A stretch of DNA of 64,000 bases from Cesiribacteraceae bacterium YIM B00369 (GTDB taxonomy: Bacteria; Bacteroidota; Bacteroidia; Cytophagales; Cyclobacteriaceae), in assembly GCA_017948555.1 (NCBI GenBank), contig JAFMYY010000025.1, positions 29,933 to 93,932 of the forward strand, read 5' to 3'. Numbering within the stretch: position 1 is the stretch's first letter; each line of letters opens with the position of its first letter. This document shows, piece by piece, positions 54,088 to 63,199 of this stretch. A model generated the notes under the pieces. It saw only the letters and a program-made list of their open reading frames with translations. It made no database searches and had not been told where the DNA came from. Both the position numbers and the translations under genes were made by a program.

Positions 54088-54202
54088 GCGCATAACTGCC
54101 TTGTTTTTAATTTTTTATAAACAAACAACATCCGGCTGTTGCTGTTAACATATTAAAATAAGCCGGAGGCCTTTCCGATTTTTTTATCTTAATGAATCAC
54201 CA

Positions 54203-54907
54203 ATGACCCAAGCTATAGAAGACCTTATTAAAACCTATCCTGACCTGGAGGTTTGCAGGCAGGACCTGGAAGAAAGTTGTGCCATTTTAAAAAATTCGAT
54301 CCGCAGTAAAGGTAAATTACTGATTTGCGGAAACGGCGGCAGCGCCGGCGACAGCGAACATATTGTAGGGGAGCTAATGAAAGGGTTTATCTCTAAACGG
54401 CCATTGCCCGAAGAAATGCGGCAGCGCTTTCGTGATGCCTTTCCTGAGGAAGGTGACTTCCTTGCCGACCACCTGCAGGGAGCCATTCCGGCCATATCGC
54501 TGGTAAGCCACAGCGCCCTTATTACCGCATTTATAAATGATGTTACAGCTGAAACAGTATATGCCCAGCAGGTGTATGGCTACGGGCAGGAAACAGATAC
54601 ACTGCTGGCCATCAGTACATCCGGTAACTCTGCTAATGTAGTGCGTGCAGTACAGGTTGCCAAAGTCTTAGGCCTGGCAACCATTGGGCTCACCGGCCGG
54701 AAAGGAGGAAAGCTGCTTGACCTGTGCGATGTAACCATACGTGTTCCACGGGAGCTTACCCATCATATACAGGAATTACACCTGCCCGTTTACCATGCGC
54801 TGTGTATTGCGCTTGAAGATGAATTCTTCGGCTCTCCGAAACCGAAAAATGCTGCTGAATCGAGGTTACAACAAAAAAACAAAATCAGAAATGGACTCTA
54901 CAGTTGA
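54203..54907 (+). CDS. gmhA: Sedoheptulose-7-phosphate isomerase
   Basis: A 234-residue SIS-domain enzyme that converts sedoheptulose-7-phosphate to D-glycero-D-manno-heptose-7-phosphate. [22 protein letters not shown] is the family signature with the zinc-binding His and Glu, and [11 protein letters not shown] is the phosphate-binding SIS loop. [11 protein letters not shown] near the end carries the second His/Glu region. It heads the heptose cassette and overlaps hddA by 17 bp. An insertion of about 30 residues ([16 protein letters not shown]) relative to the shortest members is also seen in other Bacteroidota. Confidence 0.92.
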   Translation: MTQAIEDLIKTYPDLEVCRQDLEESCAILKNSIRSKGKLLICGNGGSAGDSEHIVGELMKGFISKRPLPEEMRQRFRDAFPEEGDFLADHLQGAIPAISLVSHSALITAFINDVTAETVYAQQVYGYGQETDTLLAISTSGNSANVVRAVQVAKVLGLATIGLTGRKGGKLLDLCDVTIRVPRELTHHIQELHLPVYHALCIALEDEFFGSPKPKNAAESRLQQKNKIRNGLYS

Positions 54908-56024
54908 TAAAATCATATCCGATTTCAATCGTGAAAGAACCCTTGTCATTCCCTCCAGAGCTCCCCTGCGCCCCGGCCAGAAGAGCAGTGATAGATCTGT
55001 CATTGTCAGGGCAAAGGCACCCTTACGCTTAGGCCTTGCCGGAGGCGGAACAGATGTTTCTCCTTTCTCCGACCTCCATGGCGGAGCAGTCCTCAATGCC
55101 ACCATTGACATGCATGCCTACTGTACCATTGAGGAAACAGACGATAACTGCGTAGTTTTTTATGCCGCAGACCGCGATGAGTATGAAGAACACAGGTCTG
55201 CAGAGTTTCTTGATGCAAGCGAAGGCTTAATTCTGCACCGCGCCGTTTACAACCGGATAGTGAAACAGTTCAACGGTGGGCGCCCTCTTTCCTTCCGCAT
55301 GACCACTTATTCCGATGCCGTGGCCGGATCAGGTCTTGGCTCCTCCTCCACCCTTGTAGTTACAATGCTAAAAGCTTTTGCCGAGTGGAAAAATCTGCCT
55401 CTCGGGGAATATGATATAGCACAGCTGGCATTTGGCATCGAAAGAATTGATGCAGGCCTCTCAGGGGGTAAGCAGGACCAGTATGCCGCCACTTTTGGTG
55501 GTTTTAATTTTATTGAATTTTTGCCCGATGACAGGGTAATTGTAAACCCGCTGCGGATAAAAAGATGGATAATTAATGAGCTTGAAAATTCCTTCGTGCT
55601 TTACTACACAGGCTCCTCACGGGAATCGGCAAACATTATCGATGAACAGATAAAAAACACCACGAACAAGAACCAAAAGTCCATCGATGCCATGCTGGAG
55701 CTTAAGGCCGACTCCATTGTAATGAAAGAGGCCATTCTGAAAGGAGACTTCTTAACCTTTTCGAAGTACCTGGCAAAGTCCTGGGAGGCGAAAAAGAAGA
55801 TGGCCACATCCATTTCGAACCCAAGAATAGATATGCTCTACGATATGGCACTGGAAGCCGGTGCCTATGGCGGAAAAGTATCAGGCGCTGGTGGTGGTGG
55901 TTTTATGATGCTGATGGTAAATCCGGCAGACCGGATAGGGTTAATTAAAAAACTGAACCAACAGGATGGAATGGTTATGAATTTTCATTTTACAAAATAC
56001 GGTACACAGGCATGGAAAATGTAA
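54891..56024 (+). CDS. hddA: D-glycero-D-manno-heptose 7-phosphate kinase
   Basis: A 377-residue GHMP kinase that phosphorylates the anomeric carbon of heptose-7-phosphate. Motif 1 is [14 protein letters not shown] near residue 45, motif 2 [11 protein letters not shown], and motif 3 [10 protein letters not shown] near 345; [16 protein letters not shown] is the family signature. The ATG at 54891 was chosen because the frame upstream lies inside gmhA and reads as non-coding; it overlaps gmhA by 17 bp and hddC by 13 bp. The use of a separate kinase and guanylyltransferase points to GDP-heptose rather than ADP-heptose. Confidence 0.93.
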   Translation: MDSTVDKIISDFNRERTLVIPSRAPLRPGQKSSDRSVIVRAKAPLRLGLAGGGTDVSPFSDLHGGAVLNATIDMHAYCTIEETDDNCVVFYAADRDEYEEHRSAEFLDASEGLILHRAVYNRIVKQFNGGRPLSFRMTTYSDAVAGSGLGSSSTLVVTMLKAFAEWKNLPLGEYDIAQLAFGIERIDAGLSGGKQDQYAATFGGFNFIEFLPDDRVIVNPLRIKRWIINELENSFVLYYTGSSRESANIIDEQIKNTTNKNQKSIDAMLELKADSIVMKEAILKGDFLTFSKYLAKSWEAKKKMATSISNPRIDMLYDMALEAGAYGGKVSGAGGGGFMMLMVNPADRIGLIKKLNQQDGMVMNFHFTKYGTQAWKM

Positions 56025-56737
56025 AGCAGCATACAGAACCATTAGAAGCAGTTATTTTAGCCGGAGGTATGGGCACCCGCCTGCGTTCGGTTATTACCGA
56101 TGTTCCAAAACCTATGGCCCCCATTGCCGGCAGGCCTTTCCTGAGCTATATTCTGGATGATCTTCAGGCTCAGGGAATAAAAAGAGTAATTCTATGCACC
56201 GGTTATAAGCATGAGGTGGTTGAAAACCACTACCAGGATAGTTACAAAGGAATGGAGATTGTATATTCTATTGAGGATACTCCCCTTGGAACAGGCGGGG
56301 CGATAAGAAAAGCCCTCGGGCAGGTAAAAGCCCCGCAGGTAATTATTTTAAATGGAGATACTATGTTCCGCGCCGATCTTATTGAAATGCGGGAGTTCCA
56401 TACCGGCAATGGTGCCGACATGACCATAGCCCTCAAAAAAATGGAAGACAGCCAGCGATACGGTGTGGTGGAAACAGCAGATAATAAGGTGGTTCGTTTT
56501 TGTGAGAAGACCGAAAGCAAAGCAGGCTCCATAAACGGGGGCATTTATATGCTCAACAAAACGATGTTTCCTGAACTGGAAAAGCTTCCTGAGAAATTTT
56601 CATTCGAAAAAGAATTTATGGAGCCCTCTTACAAAGATATAAATATGATGGCCTATGAATCAGATGCCTACTTCATTGACATTGGCATTCCTGAAGATTA
56701 TGAAAAGGCCCAACACGAACTTGTAACACTGGCATGA
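56012..56737 (+). CDS. hddC: Heptose-1-phosphate guanylyltransferase
   Basis: A 241-residue nucleotidyltransferase that activates D-glycero-alpha-D-manno-heptose-1-phosphate with GTP. The NTP loop [20 protein letters not shown] is near residue 17, the metal Asp in ILNGDTMF near 115, and GIPEDYEKA ends the domain. Base specificity cannot be read from sequence; the GDP assignment follows from the gene set. It overlaps its neighbours by 13 bp and 4 bp. Confidence 0.9.
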   Translation: MENVKQHTEPLEAVILAGGMGTRLRSVITDVPKPMAPIAGRPFLSYILDDLQAQGIKRVILCTGYKHEVVENHYQDSYKGMEIVYSIEDTPLGTGGAIRKALGQVKAPQVIILNGDTMFRADLIEMREFHTGNGADMTIALKKMEDSQRYGVVETADNKVVRFCEKTESKAGSINGGIYMLNKTMFPELEKLPEKFSFEKEFMEPSYKDINMMAYESDAYFIDIGIPEDYEKAQHELVTLA

Positions 56738-57276
56738 ACCGCAAAGCACTCTTCCTCGACAGAGATGGAATAATAAACGAAGAAAAAGACTATGTACACA
56801 AAATTGAGGATTTCGAATTTATGGCCGGAATCTTTGAAGTGCTCCGACATGCTCAGGCCTCCGGCTACCTCCTGATTGTGGTTACCAACCAGGCAGGTAT
56901 AGCCCGCGGGTATTATTCTGAAGAAGACTTTCACAGCCTGAACAACTGGATGATTGGACGGTTCCAGGAAAAGGGAATTAAAATAGATAAGGTATATTAT
57001 TGTCCTTACCATCCCACCCACGGAATTGGAAAGTACCTTAAAGACAGTGAGTTCAGGAAACCGGGGCCGGGAATGATTCAGCAGGCAGCAAAGGAATTCG
57101 GGATCGATCCGGCTCAGTCGCTGCTTGTGGGTGATAAGGAATCTGATATTGAGGCAGGAAAAACAGCAGGTATTGGCAAAAATATTCTCTTAAAATCTTC
57201 CAGATATGATGGCTGGGGCACAAAAGCAGATACTGTTATTGAAAACTTACAGGAAGTGATTCCGTTCCTTAAATAA
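56734..57276 (+). CDS. gmhB: D-glycero-D-manno-heptose-1,7-bisphosphate 7-phosphatase, zinc site incomplete
   Basis: A 180-residue HAD phosphatase that removes the 7-phosphate. The nucleophile pair is FLDRDGIIN (Asp9, Asp11), and [10 protein letters not shown] and [11 protein letters not shown] complete the fold. The GmhB loop begins with CPYHP (Cys90, His93) but the second Cys pair found in E. coli GmhB just before RKPxPGM is replaced by DSEF (residues 104-107), so the structural zinc is probably lost or differently bound. The gene starts inside the hddC stop (ATGA overlap) and ends the cassette. Confidence 0.9.
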   Translation: MNRKALFLDRDGIINEEKDYVHKIEDFEFMAGIFEVLRHAQASGYLLIVVTNQAGIARGYYSEEDFHSLNNWMIGRFQEKGIKIDKVYYCPYHPTHGIGKYLKDSEFRKPGPGMIQQAAKEFGIDPAQSLLVGDKESDIEAGKTAGIGKNILLKSSRYDGWGTKADTVIENLQEVIPFLK

Positions 57277-57468
57277 CAGTACCGTGGAGTGGTAAGATTT
57301 CTTTAGAAAAATTTAATTAAAAATTGTAAAAAATCCTGAATCCGGCACGTTTTTAGCTAAAAAATAGTTTAGCATCAATAGAGCACTTCAGATTAATATT
57401 TAATATTTTTATCCACCATAAAAATAAAGTTACAATTTTTTTTCAAAGCATAAAGCAATTCAAATAAT

Positions 57469-58452
57469 ATGAGTTTACCCGGCACCAGATTAGAAGTAAT
57501 GCACTATCTTGAAGATTTTGTGCAGGAGGTTATGGATAAATATCTGAAAGATGTAGATACAAACTGGCAACCGTCTGATCTGCTTCCTGATGCAAGAGAT
57601 GAAGATTTTCTGGACAAGGTAAAGGCCTTGCAGGAAAGTGTGAAAGACCTTTCGTACGATTACTGGGCTGTACTGATTGGCGATACTATTACAGAAGAAG
57701 CTCTTCCTACTTATGAGTCATGGCTTGCCGGTATGAAAGGCGTTGACAATGAAGGCAGGAATACCTGGTCGCAGTGGATTCGTTCCTGGACAGCAGAGGA
57801 GAACAGGCATGGTGACCTTCTGAACAAATTCCTGTACTTATCGGGCAGGGTAAACATGCGCGAAATGGAGGTATCCACCCAATACCTGATTGCCGATGGT
57901 TTTGATATTGGAACCGGAGCCGACCCTTACCGGAATTTCGTATATACCAGCTTTCAGGAGCTTGCTACTAACCTCTCTCACGGCCGTGTAGGCGCTTTGG
58001 CAAAAAAAGCCGACAGCAACGACTTATCAAAAATATGCGGTATAATAGCCGGCGATGAAATGCGCCATGCCCGTGCTTATATGGCCTTTGTATCGAAAAT
58101 ATTTGAGGTTGACCCTAACGAGATGATGCTTGCCTTTGAGGATATGATGAAGAAAAAGATTGTGATGCCGGCACACTTCCTGCGCGAAACAGGATCCCCT
58201 ATTGGCAAAACCTTCGAACACTTCTCAGATTCAGCCCAAAGGCTGGGAGTATATACTGCTCAGGACTATGTACAGATCCTTAACAGACTTGTAAAGGAAT
58301 GGAAAATAGCCGACATGAGCGGACTCGATGACAGGGGCGAAAAAGCCAGGGACTATCTGATGGCTCTTCCTGACCGTTTAAAAAGAATATCTGACAGGAT
58401 GAAGATTCCTCAGCTGGAATACGAATTCAGCTGGATAGGCCTGAGACAATAA
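57469..58452 (+). CDS. Acyl-ACP desaturase (ferritin-like di-iron)
   Basis: A 327-residue soluble desaturase of the stearoyl-ACP type that puts a double bond into acyl chains on acyl carrier protein. The two iron-binding motifs are EENRHGDLLNKFLYLSG near residue 110 and DEMRHARAY near 196. No membrane segment or transit peptide is seen. It should supply unsaturated fatty acids for the membrane. It is monocistronic, followed by a strong terminator, with an AT-rich 190-bp upstream region lacking a clear TAnnTTTG box. Confidence 0.92.
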   Translation: MSLPGTRLEVMHYLEDFVQEVMDKYLKDVDTNWQPSDLLPDARDEDFLDKVKALQESVKDLSYDYWAVLIGDTITEEALPTYESWLAGMKGVDNEGRNTWSQWIRSWTAEENRHGDLLNKFLYLSGRVNMREMEVSTQYLIADGFDIGTGADPYRNFVYTSFQELATNLSHGRVGALAKKADSNDLSKICGIIAGDEMRHARAYMAFVSKIFEVDPNEMMLAFEDMMKKKIVMPAHFLRETGSPIGKTFEHFSDSAQRLGVYTAQDYVQILNRLVKEWKIADMSGLDDRGEKARDYLMALPDRLKRISDRMKIPQLEYEFSWIGLRQ

Positions 58453-58498
58453 AAATAATACTATCAGGGGAATTTTTTTCCTGGATAAATTATAATGA

Positions 58499-58530
58499 GG
58501 GCTGTGGTGAAAACCGCAGCCCTTTTTTTA
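58499..58530 (+). terminator. Terminator of the desaturase gene
   Basis: A 10-bp stem (58499-58508 with 58513-58522, one G-T pair) with a GAAA tetraloop and a run of seven T. Confidence 0.88.
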
Positions 58531-58585
58531 TGTGGAGATGGCAGCCACACAACTGAAGATGAGAGAAATGCTCCCGGTAAGCCCC

Positions 58586-58620
58586 AAAAAAAAGCCATAC
58601 CCCGGAGGATATGGCTTTTT
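58586..58620 (-). terminator. Terminator of ppc
   Basis: A perfect 11-bp stem (58589-58599 with 58610-58620, AAAAAGCCATA/TATGGCTTTTT); the A run before it gives the T run on the minus strand, 20 bp after the ppc stop. Confidence 0.85.
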
Positions 58621-58639
58621 ATACAAGTTAATTATTTTC

Positions 58640-61216
58640 TTATGCTGAGTTCCGCTCGGCATTGATGATACCGAAAGAGCAGCGGATTACCAGTTTTTCG
58701 TATTTCTTCTTCAGTGGCGATTCGCTGTCCTTTTCTTCTATTTCGCGGATTCTTGCCAGTGCATGCTGCTGAATGGTAACCAACGGCAACTCTATCCGCT
58801 GGCGCATCTGTATAGAGAAGCTATCCACCGGCTTATCGGCCATCAGGTCATCGGCCCCGGTTAATTTCAGCACATATTTTTTTGTGCGCTCAAACTCTTC
58901 GTGCATCATTTTCCAGAGCTCTCCGTATTTCGGATGCTCCGACAGATAGGCGGTTAAGGGGAAGAAGCATTTTTTCATCGCCATTTCGCAGTTATCGAGG
59001 AGCGTTTTAAAGAAGAGTGAACGCTGGTATAAGCCCTGCACATCATCCCATTTGCCGGCAGCTTCCAGTTTTTCAAGAGCGGTTCCCACACCATAATACC
59101 CCGGAAGGTTTTGCTTCAGCTGGCTCCATGAGCCCACATAAGGTACTGCCCGCAGGTCGTTCAGGTTCAGTTTGCCTGACTTACGCTTCGAAGGGCGGCT
59201 TCCTATATTCGTTTCTGCATAGAAACGCAACGGACTGATAAAATTCAGGTACTCTATAAACTCAGGATGGTTTTTCAGCTCATTGTAAGAATCATAGCTT
59301 GCGCCTGAGAGCTGAAGAAATGTTTCCTCATCGCTTTCAGACATGATTGTGCCCTTATTCAAAGACAATGCACTGCTGATACCGGCATGCATCAGCTGCT
59401 CGATATTAAACTGAGCAGAATCCACTGTTCCAAAGTTGGAGCTGACAGTTTGCCCCTGGATGGTCAGCTGTATTTCCTTATTAGAAATATTATTTCCCAT
59501 GGAAGCATAGAACTGGTGCGTCTTTCCTCCACCTCTGGCCGGAGGTCCTCCCCTTCCATCAAAGAATATGACCTCTATACCATTTTCTTTGGATATTATG
59601 CTTAGCTCCTCCTTGGCTTTATAAATACCAAAGTTCGCCATCAGGTAGCCGCCATCCTTGGTTCCGTCTGAGAAACCAAGCATAATCGTTTGTACGTTTC
59701 CTCTTTGCTGCAGGTGCTTGCGGTAAACTTCATTTTTATACAGGCTTTTCATAACCGCTGCAGCATTACGAAGGTCCTCCACTGTTTCGAAAAGCGGCAC
59801 AATATCAACAGAAAGATTCTCACGCTTCCAGCCTCTCAGCAGGAACAGGCCATATACCTCAATAATATCGAGCGGGCTGGTACTGTGGCTGATAATGTAG
59901 CGGTGAACTCCCTCCTCGCCGTTTACCCCCTGAATGGTCTGAATAGCTGAAACAGACTTCAGGACATCTTCCTGCACTTCATTTTCCGCAACTGAAGGGT
60001 CAACTACTTTATCAACATTCAGCAGAATATTAATCTTTTCATCCGCGGAAAGAGAAGTATAATCTGAAGGCAGCGCATCAGAATTTGCCGCAATTACATC
60101 AAGGAGCTCATGGTGCACAGAGCTGTCCTGGCGTACATCAAGAGAAGCAAAATAGGTTCCGAAAAGCTGTACTCTTGTCAACAGCCTGTCAACCTGATTC
60201 AGGAATAAGCTGTTGTGCTGTTCAATAAGAATTTTTCTGATTTCCTGCAGGGTGGAAATCAGCTCGTTTTTATCCAGGTCAGGAGTATGCTCCGTGAAGA
60301 AAACATTTTTATACAGTTTCACCTCCAGCTCAGCTATCAGTTTATCAACCCCGTCAAAGGTTAATCTTCTTTTTAACTTCCGTACATCGAGGTAGTAATT
60401 TTTAAGGATACTGCAACGCAGCGCCTCTGCTACTTTTATAGTGGTTTCAGCTTTTACGAAAGGGTTTCCATCGCGGTCGCCCCCCGGCCAGAAGCCCATC
60501 CTGATCAGCGGATTCTGAGCGTTAAGTGCAGATGGGAAATTATTTTTCATGAAGGACAGGATTTGCCCTCCTGCCTGGTAAAATACATTCTCCAGGAACC
60601 AGATAAGGTTTTTGGCCTCATCATAAGGAGTAGGCTTCTCCTTTTTAAAGAAAGGAGTTTTCCCTAATTGTTCCAGGTAGGTATTGGCAAGTGTAGGGTT
60701 ATTATTTGCCAGAGCCTTGGAAAGGTCATTTATGATACCCAATACAGTGCTTGGGTAAAACTGGGTAGGATGGGCAGTCAATACCAGGCGAACAGAAAAA
60801 TCCTTAAGCTTTTCAGCCAGTTTATCCTGCTCCTGGGTTTGTAAAACCTGCGCCTGTAAATGTTTCAGAGTCCCCACTCCCTGCATATCATGGATCTGGG
60901 AAAAAGCAGCATCCTCAAGCGCATCAAACAGCACCACCTGGCGCTCGGCATATTGCACAAAACGAAATAACAGATCAAGTTGCTCCTGTTCTCCGGGAAG
61001 ACTTGTAAACTGTTCACTAAAGGAATTGATAATTTCGGCAGGACTTTTCTCCTTCCGGAAACCTTCTTCGCAATGAAGGAGAAACAATGACAACAAAACC
61101 CCGGTATTCTCTACCTTCTGGAAAGGCAAAGAGGTAAAAAGGCTATTGTACATTTCGTATTTTAGCCCAACCTGATTTTTAAATTGCTGTACTGAATTAT
61201 TCACAAACGTGTTCAT
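58640..61216 (-). CDS. ppc: Phosphoenolpyruvate carboxylase
   Basis: An 858-residue enzyme that carboxylates PEP to oxaloacetate to refill the TCA cycle. Catalytic marks are VLTAHPTQFYPS near residue 147, GGDRDGNPFV near 245, and the glycine loop FDGRGGPPARGGGKTH near 565. The length is near normal. The C-terminus reads NAERNSA rather than the canonical QNTG; the divergent branch in Bacteroidota often ends so, but I cannot confirm this here. It is transcribed alone. Confidence 0.95.
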   Translation of the reverse strand: MNTFVNNSVQQFKNQVGLKYEMYNSLFTSLPFQKVENTGVLLSLFLLHCEEGFRKEKSPAEIINSFSEQFTSLPGEQEQLDLLFRFVQYAERQVVLFDALEDAAFSQIHDMQGVGTLKHLQAQVLQTQEQDKLAEKLKDFSVRLVLTAHPTQFYPSTVLGIINDLSKALANNNPTLANTYLEQLGKTPFFKKEKPTPYDEAKNLIWFLENVFYQAGGQILSFMKNNFPSALNAQNPLIRMGFWPGGDRDGNPFVKAETTIKVAEALRCSILKNYYLDVRKLKRRLTFDGVDKLIAELEVKLYKNVFFTEHTPDLDKNELISTLQEIRKILIEQHNSLFLNQVDRLLTRVQLFGTYFASLDVRQDSSVHHELLDVIAANSDALPSDYTSLSADEKINILLNVDKVVDPSVAENEVQEDVLKSVSAIQTIQGVNGEEGVHRYIISHSTSPLDIIEVYGLFLLRGWKRENLSVDIVPLFETVEDLRNAAAVMKSLYKNEVYRKHLQQRGNVQTIMLGFSDGTKDGGYLMANFGIYKAKEELSIISKENGIEVIFFDGRGGPPARGGGKTHQFYASMGNNISNKEIQLTIQGQTVSSNFGTVDSAQFNIEQLMHAGISSALSLNKGTIMSESDEETFLQLSGASYDSYNELKNHPEFIEYLNFISPLRFYAETNIGSRPSKRKSGKLNLNDLRAVPYVGSWSQLKQNLPGYYGVGTALEKLEAAGKWDDVQGLYQRSLFFKTLLDNCEMAMKKCFFPLTAYLSEHPKYGELWKMMHEEFERTKKYVLKLTGADDLMADKPVDSFSIQMRQRIELPLVTIQQHALARIREIEEKDSESPLKKKYEKLVIRCSFGIINAERNSA

Positions 61217-61373
61217 ATATTTTCAATTGGTGCCCTGTTCGATCTTACAAGGTTGTGAAACTACGGAAAAAATTTCCTTTTCTGAAATTATCAGCATTCT
61301 TTGTATCTTCAATGCATAAAAACTATAAAACAGGCAATGGAATGCCTCTCTTTTTAAAAAGACCTTAATCCCG

Positions 61374-62162
61374 ATGGCTTTTAATATGTTACTGAAAGAT
61401 AATTTAACAATCAGAAACAAGAAAAAACTTACAGGAGCCGGATTGGTTCTGGCAGTAGTATTATTTTCAGGAAATATAGTTATGGCGCAGGAAAAGGCTA
61501 AACCGGAAGATACAGAAGTATGGAAACCCGTACCCCAAAAGGTTTCTCCGGCCACAGGCAACCACGCCCCCTCCGATGCGGTGGTTCTGTTTGATGGAAA
61601 CAGCCTGGAGAAGTGGGAATCGGCGAATGGCGGAAAAGCTGAATGGACTGTAAAAGACAACATCCTTACAGTAACGCCGGGCACCGGAGACATCAGAACA
61701 AAGCAGAACTTCACCAACTTTCAGCTTCATGTTGAATGGCGAAGCCCTGCAGAAATAAGAGGAGAAGGCCAGGGCAGGGGCAACAGCGGCATTTTCCTCC
61801 AGGGCCGCTACGAAGTACAGGTACTGGACTCCTACAACAACAGAACCTACTCCAACGGCCAGGCAGGCAGTATTTATAAGCAGGCAGTGCCTCTGGTAAA
61901 CCCGGTGCTGCCTCCCGGAGAGTGGCAAACCTATGACATTATTTATACCGCCCCACGGTTTAAAGAAGATGGAAGCACGGAATCTAAAGCCCTTGTAACG
62001 GTGCTGCTAAATGGAGTACTGGTGCAGCACAATTTCGAAATCCAGGGGCCCACTGTTTATATTGGCACACCGGAATACGAAGCCCATGGCCCGGGGCCCA
62101 TCCAGCTCCAGGACCATGGAGATCTGGTAAGCTTCCGCAACATCTGGATCAGGGAAATTTAA
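61374..62162 (+). CDS. Secreted DUF1080 (3-keto-disaccharide hydrolase-like) protein
   Basis: A 262-residue protein with an N-terminal signal (hydrophobic GAGLVLAVVLFSGNIVMAQ, residues about 21-39); the start at 61374 leaves a long polar n-region, and a later ATG (61386) is possible. The beta-sandwich shows DUF1080 motifs: VVLFDGNSLEKWE, FQLHVEWRSP, GNSGIFLQGRYEVQVLDS and GPIQLQDHGDLVSFRNIWIR. This lectin-like family includes glycan-acting enzymes and 3-keto-glycoside hydrolases. The substrate is not known. Confidence 0.9.
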   Translation: MAFNMLLKDNLTIRNKKKLTGAGLVLAVVLFSGNIVMAQEKAKPEDTEVWKPVPQKVSPATGNHAPSDAVVLFDGNSLEKWESANGGKAEWTVKDNILTVTPGTGDIRTKQNFTNFQLHVEWRSPAEIRGEGQGRGNSGIFLQGRYEVQVLDSYNNRTYSNGQAGSIYKQAVPLVNPVLPPGEWQTYDIIYTAPRFKEDGSTESKALVTVLLNGVLVQHNFEIQGPTVYIGTPEYEAHGPGPIQLQDHGDLVSFRNIWIREI

Positions 62163-62164
62163 AA

Positions 62165-62196
62165 ATAGTTGTTCGTTGTTGGTTGATAGTTGTTCG
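62165..62196. repeat. Short direct repeat
   Basis: ATAGTTGTTCG occurs at 62165-62175 and 62186-62196 within a GTT-rich stretch just after the DUF1080 gene. It looks like a short intergenic repeat. Confidence 0.4.
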
Positions 62197-62290
62197 CTGG
62201 TAGTTTTTTCCCTTCAAACGTCCGGCCAGGGGCCCTATATTTCAACTGATGAAGGAGCTTAAAGCGGAATATATGCCCTCATAAATGCAC

Positions 62291-62318
62291 AAAAAAAGCG
62301 GGCTTTTACAGTCCGCTT
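62291..62318 (-). terminator. Terminator of the HAD phosphatase gene
   Basis: An 8-bp stem (62296-62303 with 62311-62318, one G-T pair) with a T run on the minus strand. It may also end the DUF1080 transcript from the other side. Confidence 0.65.
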
Positions 62319-62350
62319 CTGTTTTAAACTGAGCAAAAAAACAATTATTT

Positions 62351-63031
62351 TTACCTCATGATTTTTACGGGAAGCAGCTCAGCAACAAAAGGATCGTGAT
62401 AATCTTTTATATATCCGATTATATTGTTGTACTGGCTGAATTCTTCTTTCTTATGCATGGTGGTTAATACCACGCATTTCATTCCGGCATTTTTGGCCGC
62501 CTCCACTCCTTTGGGAGCATCCTCAAACACAATACATTCCGCAGGGTCTCTTCCAAGAATACGGGCACCTTTAAGGAAGGTCTCCGGATCGGGCTTGCTT
62601 TTAGTTACATCATCGGCACTTACAATAGCTTTAAAATAGTGACGGATGTCGATGTTATCGAGCACAAAATCAATATTGAACATAATGGCTGCTGAACCAA
62701 TTGCCATCTGTACATTCTGCTGCCAGGCCTTTTCCAGGAAATCATCCAGCCCGTTTATAAGCCTTAGGTGCGCAAAATACTCTTTCTGGTATCTTCTCTC
62801 CTTCTCTATGGAAAGTTTATCAGCCTCCTCCACAGTAAAGCGGTCCTCCCCGAATATACGGGCCAGCACTTCACTGTTTTTACCGTACATATGGAGTTTT
62901 ACTTCTTCCATGGTCATTTCCGCCCCCAGATCTTTGGTTAGGATCTGATGCCATGCCCTGGTATGAAAAGCCATATCATCGATCATGGTGCCATTCAAAT
63001 CAAAAATAAAGGCGTTTGATTTATTTCGCAT
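62351..63031 (-). CDS. HAD-superfamily hydrolase, beta-phosphoglucomutase-like
   Basis: A 226-residue protein with the HAD fold and cap of the phosphoglucomutase/phosphatase subgroup. The nucleophile is Asp11 in FDLNGTMIDD. The second Asp of the usual DxD, the general acid/base, is Asn13 here. KPDPETFLKGA and VFEDAPKGVEAAKNAGM provide the Lys and the acidic metal pair. The Asn variant could slow phosphoryl hydrolysis or alter the reaction. It is followed by a transketolase gene upstream on the same strand, separated by a perfect inverted repeat. Confidence 0.88.
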   Translation of the reverse strand: MRNKSNAFIFDLNGTMIDDMAFHTRAWHQILTKDLGAEMTMEEVKLHMYGKNSEVLARIFGEDRFTVEEADKLSIEKERRYQKEYFAHLRLINGLDDFLEKAWQQNVQMAIGSAAIMFNIDFVLDNIDIRHYFKAIVSADDVTKSKPDPETFLKGARILGRDPAECIVFEDAPKGVEAAKNAGMKCVVLTTMHKKEEFSQYNNIIGYIKDYHDPFVAELLPVKIMR

Positions 63032-63064
63032 AATTCAGTCTGTTTTCGTCTAATTACTATATAA

Positions 63065-63107
63065 ATTGAGCGCTGAAAGTTATAACATAACTCCTTCAGC
63101 GCTCAAT
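63065..63107 (-). terminator. Perfect 13-bp inverted repeat after the transketolase gene
   Basis: ATTGAGCGCTGAA (63065-63077) and TTCAGCGCTCAAT (63095-63107) with a 17-base loop. There is no long T run (TTTATATAG on the minus strand), so it is probably a terminator or 3'-end hairpin between the transketolase and HAD genes. Confidence 0.6.
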
Positions 63108-63199
63108 ATTTTAAAGCAAACGGGTTTGCTTCAGGTTTAGTATAAGAAGAAAGAACACGGCCGGAAGAATCCTGTTCTCCGGCTGCTCCTTTCCCAATA

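Noticed and set aside
54741..54890. N-terminal extension of the hddA frame inside gmhA
   Set aside because: These 50 codons overlap gmhA in another frame and do not look like a GHMP kinase N-terminus; the ATG at 54891 fits the family.
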